In this document: in pieces, positions 11,301-23,425 of the stretch
Position numbering within the stretch: position 1 is the first letter of the stretch
Layout: every line of letters starts with the position of its first letter
Assembly (NCBI GenBank): GCA_025677815.1
Contig: JAIXMP010000001.1
Location: forward strand, 1,054,001 to 1,118,000
Origin: Phascolomyces articulosus
Taxonomy: Eukaryota > Mucoromycota > Mucoromycetes > Mucorales > Lichtheimiaceae
Direction of reading: 5' to 3'
Length of the DNA: 64,000 nucleotides
Made by a program: the position numbers and the translations under genes
The notes under the pieces: model-generated
Databases searched by the model: none
Told to the model about the DNA's origin: nothing
What the model saw: only the letters and a program-made list of their open reading frames with translations

Positions 11301-14300
11301 ATTGAAATTTCATAATTTCAATTCCCATGAAGCTTGCTATTCAGAAAACTAATCATTGTTCAATTAAAGTATATATGTATTGTAAGAGTTTAGCACTTCT
11401 GTTTCTATGATGTAACGTTTGGTCGTTTTTAGTTTTTTTTTTAGACATGATTGAATTCAAGCTTAAAAATTTTTGTTATGACACCTTGGAAAGACATATA
11501 CTCTATGTGTTTGCAACCCTTTTGTCATTAAATACCTCAGCCATCAAGCATCCTTGTGAATGATTTATTGTCTTGATTTTATCCGTTATATAAATGAAAT
11601 TGCTTTATGCAGTTTTGAATCTCGCGTCAAGAATATCATTGTGACAATAAATCAAACAGTGGCATACATTAACGTTGTTCTTGTGTTTGCACAATGTTAA
11701 GGTATATATAACTACGTATAATGTGTTCTAACTCCATTTTGGTGAAGGAAAGATTTGGCAACATTATTGTTGTATTATATATGATTAGTAATATTATTAA
11801 TGACTCTCGTTGCATTAGAATCCTATCACACAGCTATCGTTATGCTGGTGATAAAAGATATCTACAATACTACACATGCTCTTGACATATGTCGTTGTCT
11901 CAGTATCTATCAAGTTATTATATGGCTGTTTCGTCCAGGACGCGTTAGCTATATTCAAGGTTTGTCGATTCCAGGCAGCCGTAATTATTCCTACAACGAT
12001 ATTCGACTTTCTTCTTCCGTTTAATAAAGCTGTCCAGACAGCGAATATGTATTAAATGACCGTTCTTCTTTGCCTAATCTTAGTTATTTGTAATAATAAC
12101 ATATACCATTATTGTCACAAGAAACTGTATTTTTTTTGGTTAAAATGCCTATATTGGATTTTACAGGCTAGGGCTCAACATCCATTGTATATCTCGAGGT
12201 GAGGTCCATTGTAGTATGTAATAGTATCAACCGGTGTTTTTCATAGCAGGATACGGTACATGGCCCATTCATCATTATTATTAGATTTCAGAATTCTTCT
12301 AGTTCGAAAACTGAGATTATATATATATTTCTAGAGACCGATACCCAGGTTGTAATTAGATTGTGGAGAGAGAGATTCTTGGACGCACAACTCCATATCA
12401 GATGTGTATGTCATCATGAAGGAATAATATTAACTTTGGGGCCAACTATTTTTCTTTTTTAGAAGATCAATATCTAAGATAAAAATCATTTGAGTTTATA
12501 ACTAATAAGCGATCAATAAACAATTAAAAGTGGGTAAGGAATTTTGTATTACAGCGGAGATGTTTGGTCCATGGATCTAAAGAGTTTGATCCATTTTTTT
12601 TTGACACCTTCTTTCCAGTTGTGGATTGCGTTGGCGGATTTTTTAATTATTATTATCAGATGATCAGATAGGACGATCAAATGTTTCCTTGATTGGCGAA
12701 AGAATCCATCCCAACCAGGACCGAGACGTATTCTATATCTTATATGATCCTATTTTTGGAAAGATCTACTTCATGTATACGTGATAAAACTGACAGGATT
12801 TATGCTTGTTGTTTAATGCGCTGATGATTGATTCCAGTTTTTTTTTTTAACTTGAAAAATGGTTCCTCATTTTGGGCTTGGTGTGTAAATCACTACCATA
12901 TTCTGGTTTTCCGCCTATTATGCTACAAGCAACTGTGCTATTATGCATGTAATATTATCGATTTGTTGAAGCAGAAATAATATTAAAAAATCCCTTTTCT
13001 GATGTTGTTATAAGGATACTGACAACAGGGTTAATTAGTACGCACTTTGGTTGTCATGTATGGCACTCTGCTTGTTTTTATTTTACAATGGCAGTGATGG
13101 TGTACTATGGGAAGATGGAAACTATTATCATTACTTTCACTGCTGTAAATGTAAGCGCATGTGGGTTTTTTAAAGTTTTCTTTTCGACATGACAATAACG
13201 GGGGACTGATCAAAGAAAAAAATGGTTCAAGGACTCAATTGTTTTGGCGATAATAAAGGTGTTATTCAACCATAATTCAATGGAAATGTTGTGAAAGAGG
13301 TTCTGCTGCTAGAGAATGTACAAAATTTAACAGGGATATTTAAAGACGGAGGAATGAATTGTAATTGCTGCTGCATGACACTGGTCTGATTTTAAGCAAA
13401 ATCCATGATTATTTGCGAACATTTGAAAAATCCTTCTTTTTTTTTTCTAACATACAACAAAGTACCAAAAAATGATGAATAATTTTAAAGTATAATGTAT
13501 ATGAAATACGTGATAGAAAGTGTAATTAAAAAATGGTAGAGAAAATACATCGAATTGTAATATTTGTCGGTTCAACATCACCACATATATTCATTATATT
13601 TCTTTACTGTTTTTTGATGATAATAAACTTTAAGCTTGTTGAATTGACATTTATGATATATTTGGTTTTACAATTAATAAAATCCCAAGTCTCTACTTAC
13701 TTCCTATTCAAATCTGAAAATACAAAGCCAAGTATGTAGTAGTATATGATCTTTTCGTGATGATGCTTTACTGTGTATATATAGGCAAACCCCACCTATC
13801 TGCGCACAGATAGTAGAAGTACAATAATCTTAATAAAAAAATACCATACACACAATATTTATTGAGTTACTTATATTAAGAGCCAAAGTTAACAGGTATG
13901 TTTCTTTTTAAAAATGTGCCTTTCTCCAGTATAGTATAATAGTAGCGTTCGACATCACTTATGTTTTTGTATTCAAGCTTCAGGGTGTTTCCTAGTCTGG
14001 CGCTGTTTATTCCATTTTATAATGATAGTGATAGAATTCTGTTTCACTTATGCACAAGAAGTTCCTTACTCGTTGGTTTTGTTTTGGAGTAGTGTAATTT
14101 TGGTTATACTTTCTACATTATATTCTACCATTCGCACTTGATGAAACACGCTGAGTGAACCTTTTTATCAACAATAAAATGTCGTGCGGCGCGCGAAGCC
14201 CGATGTGCCTCCAGAATAGTACGGGTCCTTAGTTCATTAGTAATCACACTACAATCATTACAGTTACCTAAATATAAAATGTTTCTGAAATGCATCCTAC

Positions 14301-16675
14301 TTATTTGCCATTTCCATTGCATAATATTTTCCATGTTAATTTTGGTATCAAAAGACGTGGCTTCTAAGTAATAATGGAATTAAAGTGCGAAAGTAATCGT
14401 TGTTGCTCGTTCGTTTTTTTCAATAATAAAAATAAGAAGATGTAGGCAAGCCAGCTAGTGGATTTAATGCTAATTCATGATACTTAAATAATACTTGTAT
14501 ATAATTCATGAATACTTTGAAATCAATCACGTTTAAAAACAATAATAATAGAAACTTAATATATAAAAATATTTGTTGTCATAATACTAGGCAATTTTGT
14601 CGTATTAAGTTTTAGATTTTGATAGAGATATTGAACATTCTTTCTGAGCGCGTGAAACATGTCCAGGTGTAACTTTAAGACACAAATACTACTTTCCAAG
14701 ACGTAGGTGGAATCCTTGAATCTATATCTTTGAATTATTCGGTCTATTGGTACCATTGAAAATTCTGAATGCTTACGTACTCAACAAAGTTTCATTAATC
14801 AGTGGTGATGGGTATATCTGGCTATTTTCCATCTGTTTTTTGTTGGATCTTGTTTCCGTCATCTTTCGTGAAAAAAATATGTACGTATGATAAAGACGAG
14901 TTGCTTTTTTGATTATATATATCATATACTAATCACACTTATACATTTCCAATACTCAGTAGAAAGTGTCATTTTTTATATACATGTTAACAGAAGCCGA
15001 CAAGCTATAATGTGTAAGTGGTCTCTGTGTGGGAATTTGGATATTCTAAAGTTTACTATTATTAATGATGTTTAGGGCAATAACGATATGAAGGTATGGA
15101 AATGAGATTTAATGTTAGAGCCTGCATAATAAAGAATTCAATATACCCTTCCCGGAGCTGTTTTCTAAGATGTCTCGATCACAAGTAAGTAAATCAACAA
15201 CATGTTGTAGCAGACAGTAGAAACAGTGCTTGAAAAACAGTGATAATCATACATCAGTAATATGTATATAATTAAACTACTGTCTTACGCATATAGTGTA
15301 TGTTTTGCTATACTTGGTATGGTAGATTTAGCACTCAATTCCATGAATTTATCTTTGCAGGGAACAATACGTGCTAATAAAATAAGTTATGGGGTCAAAT
15401 TTTTCAGTTCTTAGATGATGTAGTTTTTTTATATGTAAAATTGGCACGTAAGTGATTTGTTGAGTATCGATTCTCAATATATCCATTCACAATTCAGTAA
15501 AAAAAAAAATACAAATCCGTATGTAGTATCGATTGGGAAAAAAAAGATAAAAAGTTTAATTCCTATTGAAGATATATGGATAATTCTACCAGAAGACACC
15601 CTTCACATTCAAACAGTATAACATGCATCACCTTTTTTCTGGTAGTAATATGCAAAGTATCAATGAATATAATCGCTTTTTAATAACAAAAGAAACGGGG
15701 TTCTCAGTTTTATTAAAAGTCGATATTTGAGAGTGCCAGAATGTCTTGTCATGCCGACTTGAAAAATAAATGCCATAAAAAAAAGGCTGTAGAAGAATAC
15801 ATTTTTGATGTATATAATTTCCTGTTGTTTTTAAGTAAAATGTTTAATAAGGTGTTTATATACGATAAACCGTAACTGTATTTTATCAAAACAACAATGC
15901 ATATTGTATATACTCGTAGTTTATATTAACTTTGTTTTTTATGTATATACCTCCAAAAAGTAAGTTTGTCACTTATATATTCACAGCAATCGGCTCTTCA
16001 TTCCTCTTACCCTCCTTCGATAATAGATGGACAGACGAATCAAGACTCTGTTGATGCATAAGAATAAGCGATGAGTTTCCCGCTTTCTATTTAATTACAT
16101 ACCATATATGTATAATCTTAGGAAGCTTCTTAATTGGACCAAGCATATTTATTTATATCTATTAAATAAAGTTGATTACCGTAATTTGGATTCTGTAAAG
16201 TACGTGGTACAAAAAAAAGTGAAAGAAGGGGCTGATAAACTTGAAAAGGATCTTCATCTTTGTGATGTCATTTCTCAATTTAAACGAAAAATGATACTAT
16301 CAATGACATTAGTATACCATGATTTATCAAGCGATAAGGAATGAGTTACAATATACATATACTATATAAATAAACGAGCTCATCATCTATTGTCAATTGA
16401 AGAGTATACGTTGATCCAGTATGTAAATAACGAGGCTAAAAATGAATCCAAAAGTTTGACACTATCTATCATATATAAAAAAAATCGGGATCCGGTGAAC
16501 CTACTCTCATTCCTATAAAAAAGTAGTTTCTCTCAAATCAAATCCCACCATTATCATTCTTCTATATATACCTTTCAGCATAATGTCAATTCTCCTATAT
16601 ATCCTTCAAACACAAGAGTAATTCTCCACAAGATAAAAAATTAAAAAGAGCAATAAAGAATATATCAATGTGTTT
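8347..16675. other. Gene desert of about 8.3 kb
   Basis: No multi-exon gene or recognisable domain could be assembled on either strand. The longest frames are under 80 codons and have no recognisable motifs. One frame at 16108-16344 (+) reads as a Lys/Leu-rich, mildly protein-like 78-residue stretch, but it has no homologue I recognise and no supporting exon. A basic minus-strand frame at 14125-14334 is likewise unassigned. The region may hold decayed mobile DNA or long non-coding transcripts; nothing in it is distinctive enough to name. Confidence 0.6.
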
Positions 16676-17269
16676 TTATTCAACCGTTCCATCTTCCACT
16701 TCAGCCAAAGCCTTTCTAAGTTCTTCACTTTCATGATCAAATCGTAATCCAGTTAAAAACGCAGCTTGTGCTTCCTCTGCACGACCTAAAGCCCATAATG
16801 CTTTGCCCTTTCGGAACCAGCCTTTACTCCATTCTCGTTTTAATCGTGTGACCATTTCTGCATCGACCAATGCATCAACATATTCTTTGGTTGCCAATCG
16901 TGCTGCTGATCGGTTACTCAAGATGGTCGATAATTCTTCACGTACATATTGAAACGCGAGAGGTTCCCAAAGAGGGCGTGACCAAGAAAGATCCACGGCC
17001 ATGGTATAAAATCGAATTGCCTCGGGATAATTATTTTGTTTAAAAAACTTGTTGCCTTCTTCTTTTAATCGATTGACTTGTGCATTACGTACTGGGTTAG
17101 GAGCATTGGGAGGTGGTAATTCTTTGACTTGTTTTAATGATGTGGCCAAGGCATTGTGGTCGGACCAATCCACTTTGCATTCTTCACACGTTTCTTGGTT
17201 ATGTTCTTTGCATTGAATCTTGTCACCATCATTGGATACATTGACTTCTATTGGGTTCATGGTGGTCAT
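16676..17269 (-). CDS. TPR-repeat protein, Sec72-like
   Basis: A single uninterrupted frame encodes 197 residues. The N-terminal part (about 17-45) has a Cys/His pattern, CKEHNQETCEECKVDWSDHN, that could bind a metal. From about residue 64 a TPR domain follows (RLKEEGNKFFKQNNYPEAI), then two more helical repeats including GWFRKGKALWALGRAEEAQ. This layout, a short Cys/His head and three TPR-like repeats, resembles fungal Sec72, the cytosolic subunit of the Sec62/63 post-translational ER translocon that recruits Hsp70. The link to Sec72 is an inference from architecture; a generic Hsp70/Hsp90 TPR co-chaperone is the alternative. The start is the first in-frame ATG; a second Met lies three codons later. 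Confidence 0.8.
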   Translation of the reverse strand: MTTMNPIEVNVSNDGDKIQCKEHNQETCEECKVDWSDHNALATSLKQVKELPPPNAPNPVRNAQVNRLKEEGNKFFKQNNYPEAIRFYTMAVDLSWSRPLWEPLAFQYVREELSTILSNRSAARLATKEYVDALVDAEMVTRLKREWSKGWFRKGKALWALGRAEEAQAAFLTGLRFDHESEELRKALAEVEDGTVE

Positions 17270-18329
17270 CTTTTCTCTTGTTGATTTGATATGAAGAAAA
17301 AAAAAAGGGAGAGGAAAGGGAATATATCAGTGGTGTTTTTTCTGTTGTTGGACGAAACGTAAAAAAAAGAGGCGTGGTGTTTCAGTGAATTCCAGTTGTA
17401 ACTGACGGCGGAATTCCAAAATTGAACCAGTGAAGTTTTGACAGACCATGGTTTGGAGATGTTCATGCCAAATCACTTGTAATACAAAGAACTGATAATA
17501 TAAATTGTTGTTTCAAGTAAAGTGGAAAAGACGTCTTCTTATATAATCAATCGTATTACTTTTACATAGCCTTTTTGAAGATCGATCTAAACTGAATTTT
17601 TATTATAATAATTTGGCAAAAATGATCGACACTATACTATATTATATGCTGTAGGTATATTACATTATAAAATAGAATAAAAAAGTGGCCCCCCACCACC
17701 ATCACCTTATTTTAGCCTAAATACATGAATTTCCTTTTCTAATATTTTACACAAAAAAAGTCTCCTATTTTTTTTTCCCCTTCTTGCATGATTTTGTAAG
17801 TCATATATGAAAACTTCAATTACATCAGATTTTTATGAAATATGTATGATCAAATGAACTTTTAAATAGATGTATGTTCATTATTACCTGTTATGTTGAT
17901 ATGTTTTTTGGCTTAGCCAATTCTCCTATTAAAACGACAATCTAATTTTGTTATTATTATCAGTGTTTGGAGAATTTCTTTACATATTCTTCAGTTATAA
18001 ACAACGTGATCTATGTTGTTGTTGAAAATAAAGAGTTTTTTTTTATGCTGGGTAGCATAGGAGGGTGGCGTGGTGGAGCGGCTGAAGAACCTATATATAT
18101 ATTTTATCTATTTATATAAAACAGGGAAAAAGGAATGTTACTTGTTACTAAACTTGATCCATCATTTAAACAAATCGGATATACTTAGCCGAAGCATTCA
18201 GAGAAACATTTGTTTGGCTTTCAGTAGTACAAATAGATAAAAGGACTTTTTGTCCAACAACAATACATTGGATTTCCCGTCAATCCGTCATTGTCAGCAT
18301 TTATGTGAGAAAAAAGTAATACTATTCGT

Positions 18330-18330
18330 G

Positions 18331-18369
<39 letters not shown>
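18330..18369. repeat. Compound (TA)n-(TG)n microsatellite
   Basis: About ten TA units run into about ten TG units in gene-free DNA. Confidence 0.9.
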
Positions 18370-18576
18370 TCACTCCACTTCACCTTTTTTTCTCATTACA
18401 CCAACGGCTAATCTGAGATTTTTTCATGATTGATGATGATGTGTCCTCGTTGGGGTTTTCCTTTTTATTTATTTTGAAAAAGAAATCTTATTATCCTTTT
18501 ATTATAAAAAAAATTACTTTATTTTATTTATAAAAAACATTCTATTTATTATGAATTGAGGCGTAAAAGTTTTTGA

Positions 18577-18598
18577 GTCATGGATTTCGATCCATGAC
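18577..18598. repeat. Nine-bp perfect stem with TTCG loop
   Basis: GTCATGGAT at 18577-18585 and ATCCATGAC at 18590-18598 are exact reverse complements separated by TTCG. In RNA this would be a stem capped by a UUCG tetraloop. It lies about 330 bases upstream of the transposase relic and could be part of that element's end, but this is not shown. Confidence 0.6.
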
Positions 18599-18924
18599 AA
18601 ATAAGAATATATGTGGGCTAAATAGAAGACCACCAAGAGAGCAAAGAATGAGAAGGCGTCGTTTGCTGCTGCTGATGCAGTTGTCCATCAAACGATTGCA
18701 TTGCATAATAAAGCATGATCGTCCCTTTACCTTCTTCTTAAAGATATATATATATATATATAATCATTTTTTTTATATAACTATAAAAGTTGAAATGGAA
18801 AAGAGACTTTTTTATATAATGATACAAAACTGACTCGATAGCATCGTTACACAAAGAGGTCCGTGTTCTATTCATCATTTTCAATTGTCATTATTATTGT
18901 TACTAAAGTATTTCCACTGTTGAT

Positions 18925-19268
18925 TTTTTTTAATGAAGATCCAACGGCAACAATCCAGGATGCTGTAGAAAGTTTGACTACAAGTTTTGCCAACTTGCAA
19001 ATAAAAAAAATCAAGGGTTTCCGAGTTCATGAAGGAAGAATGCAACCTCAGCATTAAAACTGTAAGCCGATATCCTGTTAATAGAAATAAAGAAGAAACT
19101 CTTAAAGTACGGGCAGATTGGGTTGATACATGGGTTTCGAATGGTATCGACTATATTGGCAACTGTGTTTTTGTGGATGATATCAATATACGTCTTAATC
19201 GTGGTTGGGCACCACGTGGTAAACAAGCTATTGAAACTACTCCTTTCACGAAGAGCACTTTTGTTTGA
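18925..19268 (+). pseudogene. Tc1/mariner-type (DDE) transposase fragment, frameshifted
   Basis: One frame (about 18925-19020) encodes NEDPTATIQDAVESLTTSF..., typical of the helix-turn-helix region of fungal Tc1/IS630-like transposases. The next part is in another frame from 19029 and reads through CNLSIKTVSRYPVNRN to CVFVDDINIRLNRGWAPRG. The first Asp of the FVDD motif, the expected first catalytic residue, is at codon 19176-19178. The frame then ends at a stop at 19266-19268, and the second catalytic Asp and final Asp/Glu are absent. The frameshift plus missing C-terminal half mark it as a dead remnant. The family assignment rests on motif recognition, not on an alignment. Confidence 0.7.
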
Positions 19269-19327
19269 CTTTCCATCAACACTTGCAACCAATTTTAGCA
19301 GATGATTCTATGTGGCACATTTAAGAA

Positions 19328-19940
19328 TTAACTATCACTGGCACTGGTGACTCTGCACCTAATATAGTTTCCGCGTATCATGCAATGATTTTTTACCTTC
19401 CATAGAAACATAAACTTTAACGTTTCCTTGAATGATTGTAGTTGAGTTATACGCTTTGGAATCATCAATTCTATGCGCTTCTTTACAAAAAAGGTACCAT
19501 TGGTGATCGATAAGGAATATGTGTAACCGTTGGTTCCTGTTGAATTTAAGTATATATCATGAACAAGCGTATCAAATCTTGATTTAATGTTTTTACCAAC
19601 CTTTCTAATCCATAGCGATAATAGTTTCGGAGCAGTCCATCCGTAATAATTTCGACAGCACTGTATCGTTGGTTCGAATATTTTTTGCCTGTTGTTTGCG
19701 AACAATCGGATTGTAAGCATTATCTTTTTTCCACTCGTTGCTACTAAGGTCATGTATTTTTCCATCAAGACATGTTGTGGCTATAAGATCAATTTTACTG
19801 CCAATGGTGTTTCGTAAATCCAGCAATGGTTTGTAATACAATGATTTCATCTTTTGTTGTTTGAACCACGTATTCACCACTATGAAATTCATCATAAAAA
19901 ATGGCCAACAACATGTATCCAAATAATATTTGTTTTGCAT
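19328..19940 (-). pseudogene. Broken ORF of a transposon-associated fungal protein family
   Basis: Two overlapping minus-strand frames (19940-19605 and 19768-19328) look like one protein broken by a frameshift. The first includes LDLRNTIGSKIDLIA and NPIVRKQQAKNIRTN, resembling a large repeated hypothetical-protein family I recall from Mucorales genomes. The second ends with MIPKRITQLQSFKETLKFMF followed by LWK, which aligns without gaps to the relic at 35560-35991. It abuts the transposase fragment in opposite orientation, so the two may be separate insertions or one composite element. The function of the parent family is not known to me. Confidence 0.5.
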
Positions 19941-22900
19941 ATTATCTTTCCTATACTTACTCCTTCATTTTTATCTTGGTATATCTGAATAAAATGTCAA
20001 GCAAGGTAGCAAATCTTCTGAATACCGTGTTTTCTGATTCATCATTCTGTTCACTCCAGCCATCGAATTGTGAGATTCTATATATAAATGTAAAAAACAC
20101 TTTGTTATATCTCATACCCTTTTACCACTCATGTTTAAAACTTACACTTGCTGAAGGATACAAAGCACTCTGTATAAATCCAAATTCTTATGCCAGCGAT
20201 GCTTTACTTGAAGCTCGAAGATGTTCTCAATGATGCTCTCTGGTTTGACGATTATTCTATATCCCCCAAAGAAATATCCAGCATTAGTAATTGCAGTGTG
20301 TTACGGCTTTTATCTCTTTTCATTTCTTTACCTTTCTGATTGTTGTATCCAGAGGGTTGGGATATCAACATCATTATTTATGTGTAACGATTTATTTTAA
20401 ATAATAGTTATGTTTCCTCTCTTTCTTTTGTAATAAAAAACCATTATATTAAGAGTCTCACTAATCATTTCGTCTATTTTCTATTTCGCATTCCATCGAA
20501 CACTACACTGATATTAATTCGTCAAATACTCTCTTTTATGCATTCATCAGATAAGCCAAATGTTTCAGGAACAAAGAATTGAGGCAAGGCTGTCATTTGC
20601 GCACGCCCTTATTTCAAAACTAGTTGGGGTGATATTTTAAGCTCGATTACCACCACGACCTTCTTCTCATATCTGCCACAATAACCAAGTTAAAAAAAAA
20701 TTCAACATTTACTTTACGTATGTAGAGCAAATAACTCCAGTTTTCCCAGCTGCACCAAGGATTTTTTTTTTTTTTGAGATGTGAATTATAAAGTGGGCAG
20801 ACATAAAATGTTTCGCAATCGTTTTTTTTTATCTTTAGAAGTAACTGGCGTTTGTGTTGCAGATTGTTTGCCAAGGGAATCTACTTGTTTGTTTACTTTC
20901 TTTAACTTTTCTTTTATCTCTTTTTGTGAGGTCTTGACGAAATTTTCATTTTTCTTGGTCAGCCTTCATCTAAAATGATTATTCAGTATTCCAATGACTT
21001 TGAGCATTAAAGCAGGATCCTAGAGTTGTAATAAATGATCAACTAAAAAACACTTATGGCTGCTTCACTTTCAGATGCCAGTTTCATCACTCCAATCCTT
21101 ATGTCCTGTCCTTTCTTTCTTTTTCTTTTCTTCTTTCAATACTTTGGGATCATTGTTTGACATGGGCGAAAACGATATCATAGATTGTGACGTTGTACAA
21201 TTGGTAAACCCCGTTGTGCTGTTGGTAATAATCTTCCCTTGTTAGATTGAGATGCACTTCAAAAAAAATATATCCAATTGACAATGGAAGTACGGTTATT
21301 ATTATTGAATGGTCAAAGTTTATTTAAAAATGTATCTACTCCTTAATTATTATTATCAATGGACAAAAGTTATTACGTAGTAGAAGCGAAGAGAGGTTCT
21401 AGATATCGATTTTATTGGGGGGAGAGGTTGAGGGGGTTAAATGTTATCTTTCTATTAGATAATTAGAGTTTGATTCTCGGTATATGTAAATAAATACCTG
21501 TGTGTCCATGGAAGGACAAATCGATCCTACGTGTATAAAGATAATAAGAAAAAAGAAAGGACCAAGAGGAAGAGGGGTATATTTTGTTGATTGCCAATAA
21601 AGGGGCATTTATGTTGATTTGGAAGGGGTTTTTCCTCTATCTACTATACATTATAATAATGCACACTATTAGGAGAAGTTATTTATCAGAGAGATAAAAA
21701 AAAAAAGAAAAGAGATGACCTAAAACTTGGTCAAAAGTAATTACAACATTCAAGGAATTATTGTTTTGTTGTTGACTGGAAGATCTTCTTAAATAATGAT
21801 AACAATATAAAAAAAATAGAATGTTGGTATGATAAAGAATTCTGATCTACCTATTGTTATTATTTGAGTACTGTCGTGTTTATAGTTAAAAAAACACACA
21901 TACCTTTCTATTTGCTATTAATAATCATAAGAATAATTAAAAATAATAACAAAAGTGATTGATATATTTCATCAAATGTATCTCAAATATTATGGTTTTA
22001 CACGAAATGGTGATGATTTTGTCAATTAAACATATTCAGCTATTATTATTAATAATTACATATAAGGACTATTACTATAATCATAATAACAATGATAGTA
22101 ATTTCAACAGTGTAACGTATAACAATGAGTTTATGCAAAATAAAGATGTATTTTCTTTTTTTACCAGGTTAAAACACAGTCTAGCTTTTTTTCAGTCTAT
22201 TTGTATTATGCATATATTATAAATAAGAATCAGTGTGTTATTATATATGCGTGTGAGAATGTTGAAAGTATTTTTAATCTTATATATTTTTTTTTGCCAC
22301 ATAAAAAATGTTTATACTAAGAATAATAATATCATAAAGACAATAACAACAGAACGTCGATGTCAATGTCGATTTATACGAACCATATCTTATATATATT
22401 AAAACACTTTATGTAAATAAATGTAATTTATTGAGTATAGGTTAAATGATAATATGTACTGATAAGGGGACAAAGTGGTTTTATAGTGAAGAAAAAGAAG
22501 GAGATTTGAAATGATTGGAAGGGGCTTATTCTCTTCTTACGTTAGAAGGAGAAAGAACAAGGTTTTGGAAGGAGTTGAATTATATATAACAAAAAGTATA
22601 AATGTCTTTTTTTGAATCACCTTTTTTTTTTTTTACTTACTGTACAATTGTCGTGCCATTGAATGATGATGGATTTATAAATACTTTTTTATTATTATTA
22701 TAAATATATGGTAAAGGAAAGATGGTTTAGGATGGGTGACTATGAATGACATCGAATGGATTCTATTTAAAACAACGCGACGAATGATTTAAGAACTAGA
22801 ATTCGCACATGCATACACGTGAGGTCATTCATACTATTTTTTGTTGTTGTTTTTTACCCATCAGACCACATAATAAATCAATCCTGTGGTACCTTTTATT

Positions 22901-23245
22901 TTTTTTTTTTCTTGGTTTCACTTCGATTATAAACGACGTATGAGTATATTAAGTTATAACCTTTCACCCCCTTACTCCTTTACACCCCCAACCTCTCCTT
23001 TCTTGTTTTTCGTCCTCTATATATCTATATTATGCAGACCGGAGTTTCTGGGGGGGGAGGAACAGAAATCACATACACAAACACCATACACATATGGATT
23101 CAGGGTAGTAAATGATGGGTTTTTATGTGCAGATACTAATGCGTGCAAATAATGGAATTGTGTGTGCAAAATATTAATAGTATATATATAACAGACGCCT
23201 TAAAAAAAGATTAAAAAAACCAGCCAAGAATTGAACTAACCATTG
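19941..23245. other. Gene-free AT-rich region upstream of the CotH gene
   Basis: No gene was assembled. A short plus-strand frame at about 20130-20233 is adjacent to the relics and may be more decayed element sequence. The remainder is AT-rich with homopolymers and scattered short frames of low complexity. Confidence 0.5.
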
Positions 23246-23425
23246 TATAAATATATCTTAATTCAAACATCTTTTCCTTCCTTTTCTCACTCTTTTCTTT
23301 TTTTTTTCTTCATTCAATTCTTCTTTTTCTTTTTTTTTTTAATATATAAACAGTTTATTTGTTTTCAGATCTAAACTATAAAACACGAAAGAATAAAAAG
23401 AGAAAAAGGGATAAAAAATACAACA
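23246..23425 (+). promoter_or_regulatory. Putative core promoter and leader of the CotH-like gene
   Basis: A TATAAATA sequence at 23246-23253 is followed by a long C/T-rich tract (about 23270-23342) and an A-rich leader ending in ACAACAATG. This order is typical of a fungal TATA promoter with a pyrimidine-rich initiation zone. No transcription start was measured. Confidence 0.4.

Larger units (their letters stand above)
17270..18924. other. Upstream region of the TPR gene and gene-free DNA
   Basis: This lies upstream of the minus-strand TPR gene and continues into AT-rich DNA with no gene. It contains a TA/GT microsatellite and a short hairpin with a TTCG loop, each listed separately. Open frames here are low-complexity. 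Confidence 0.5.
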
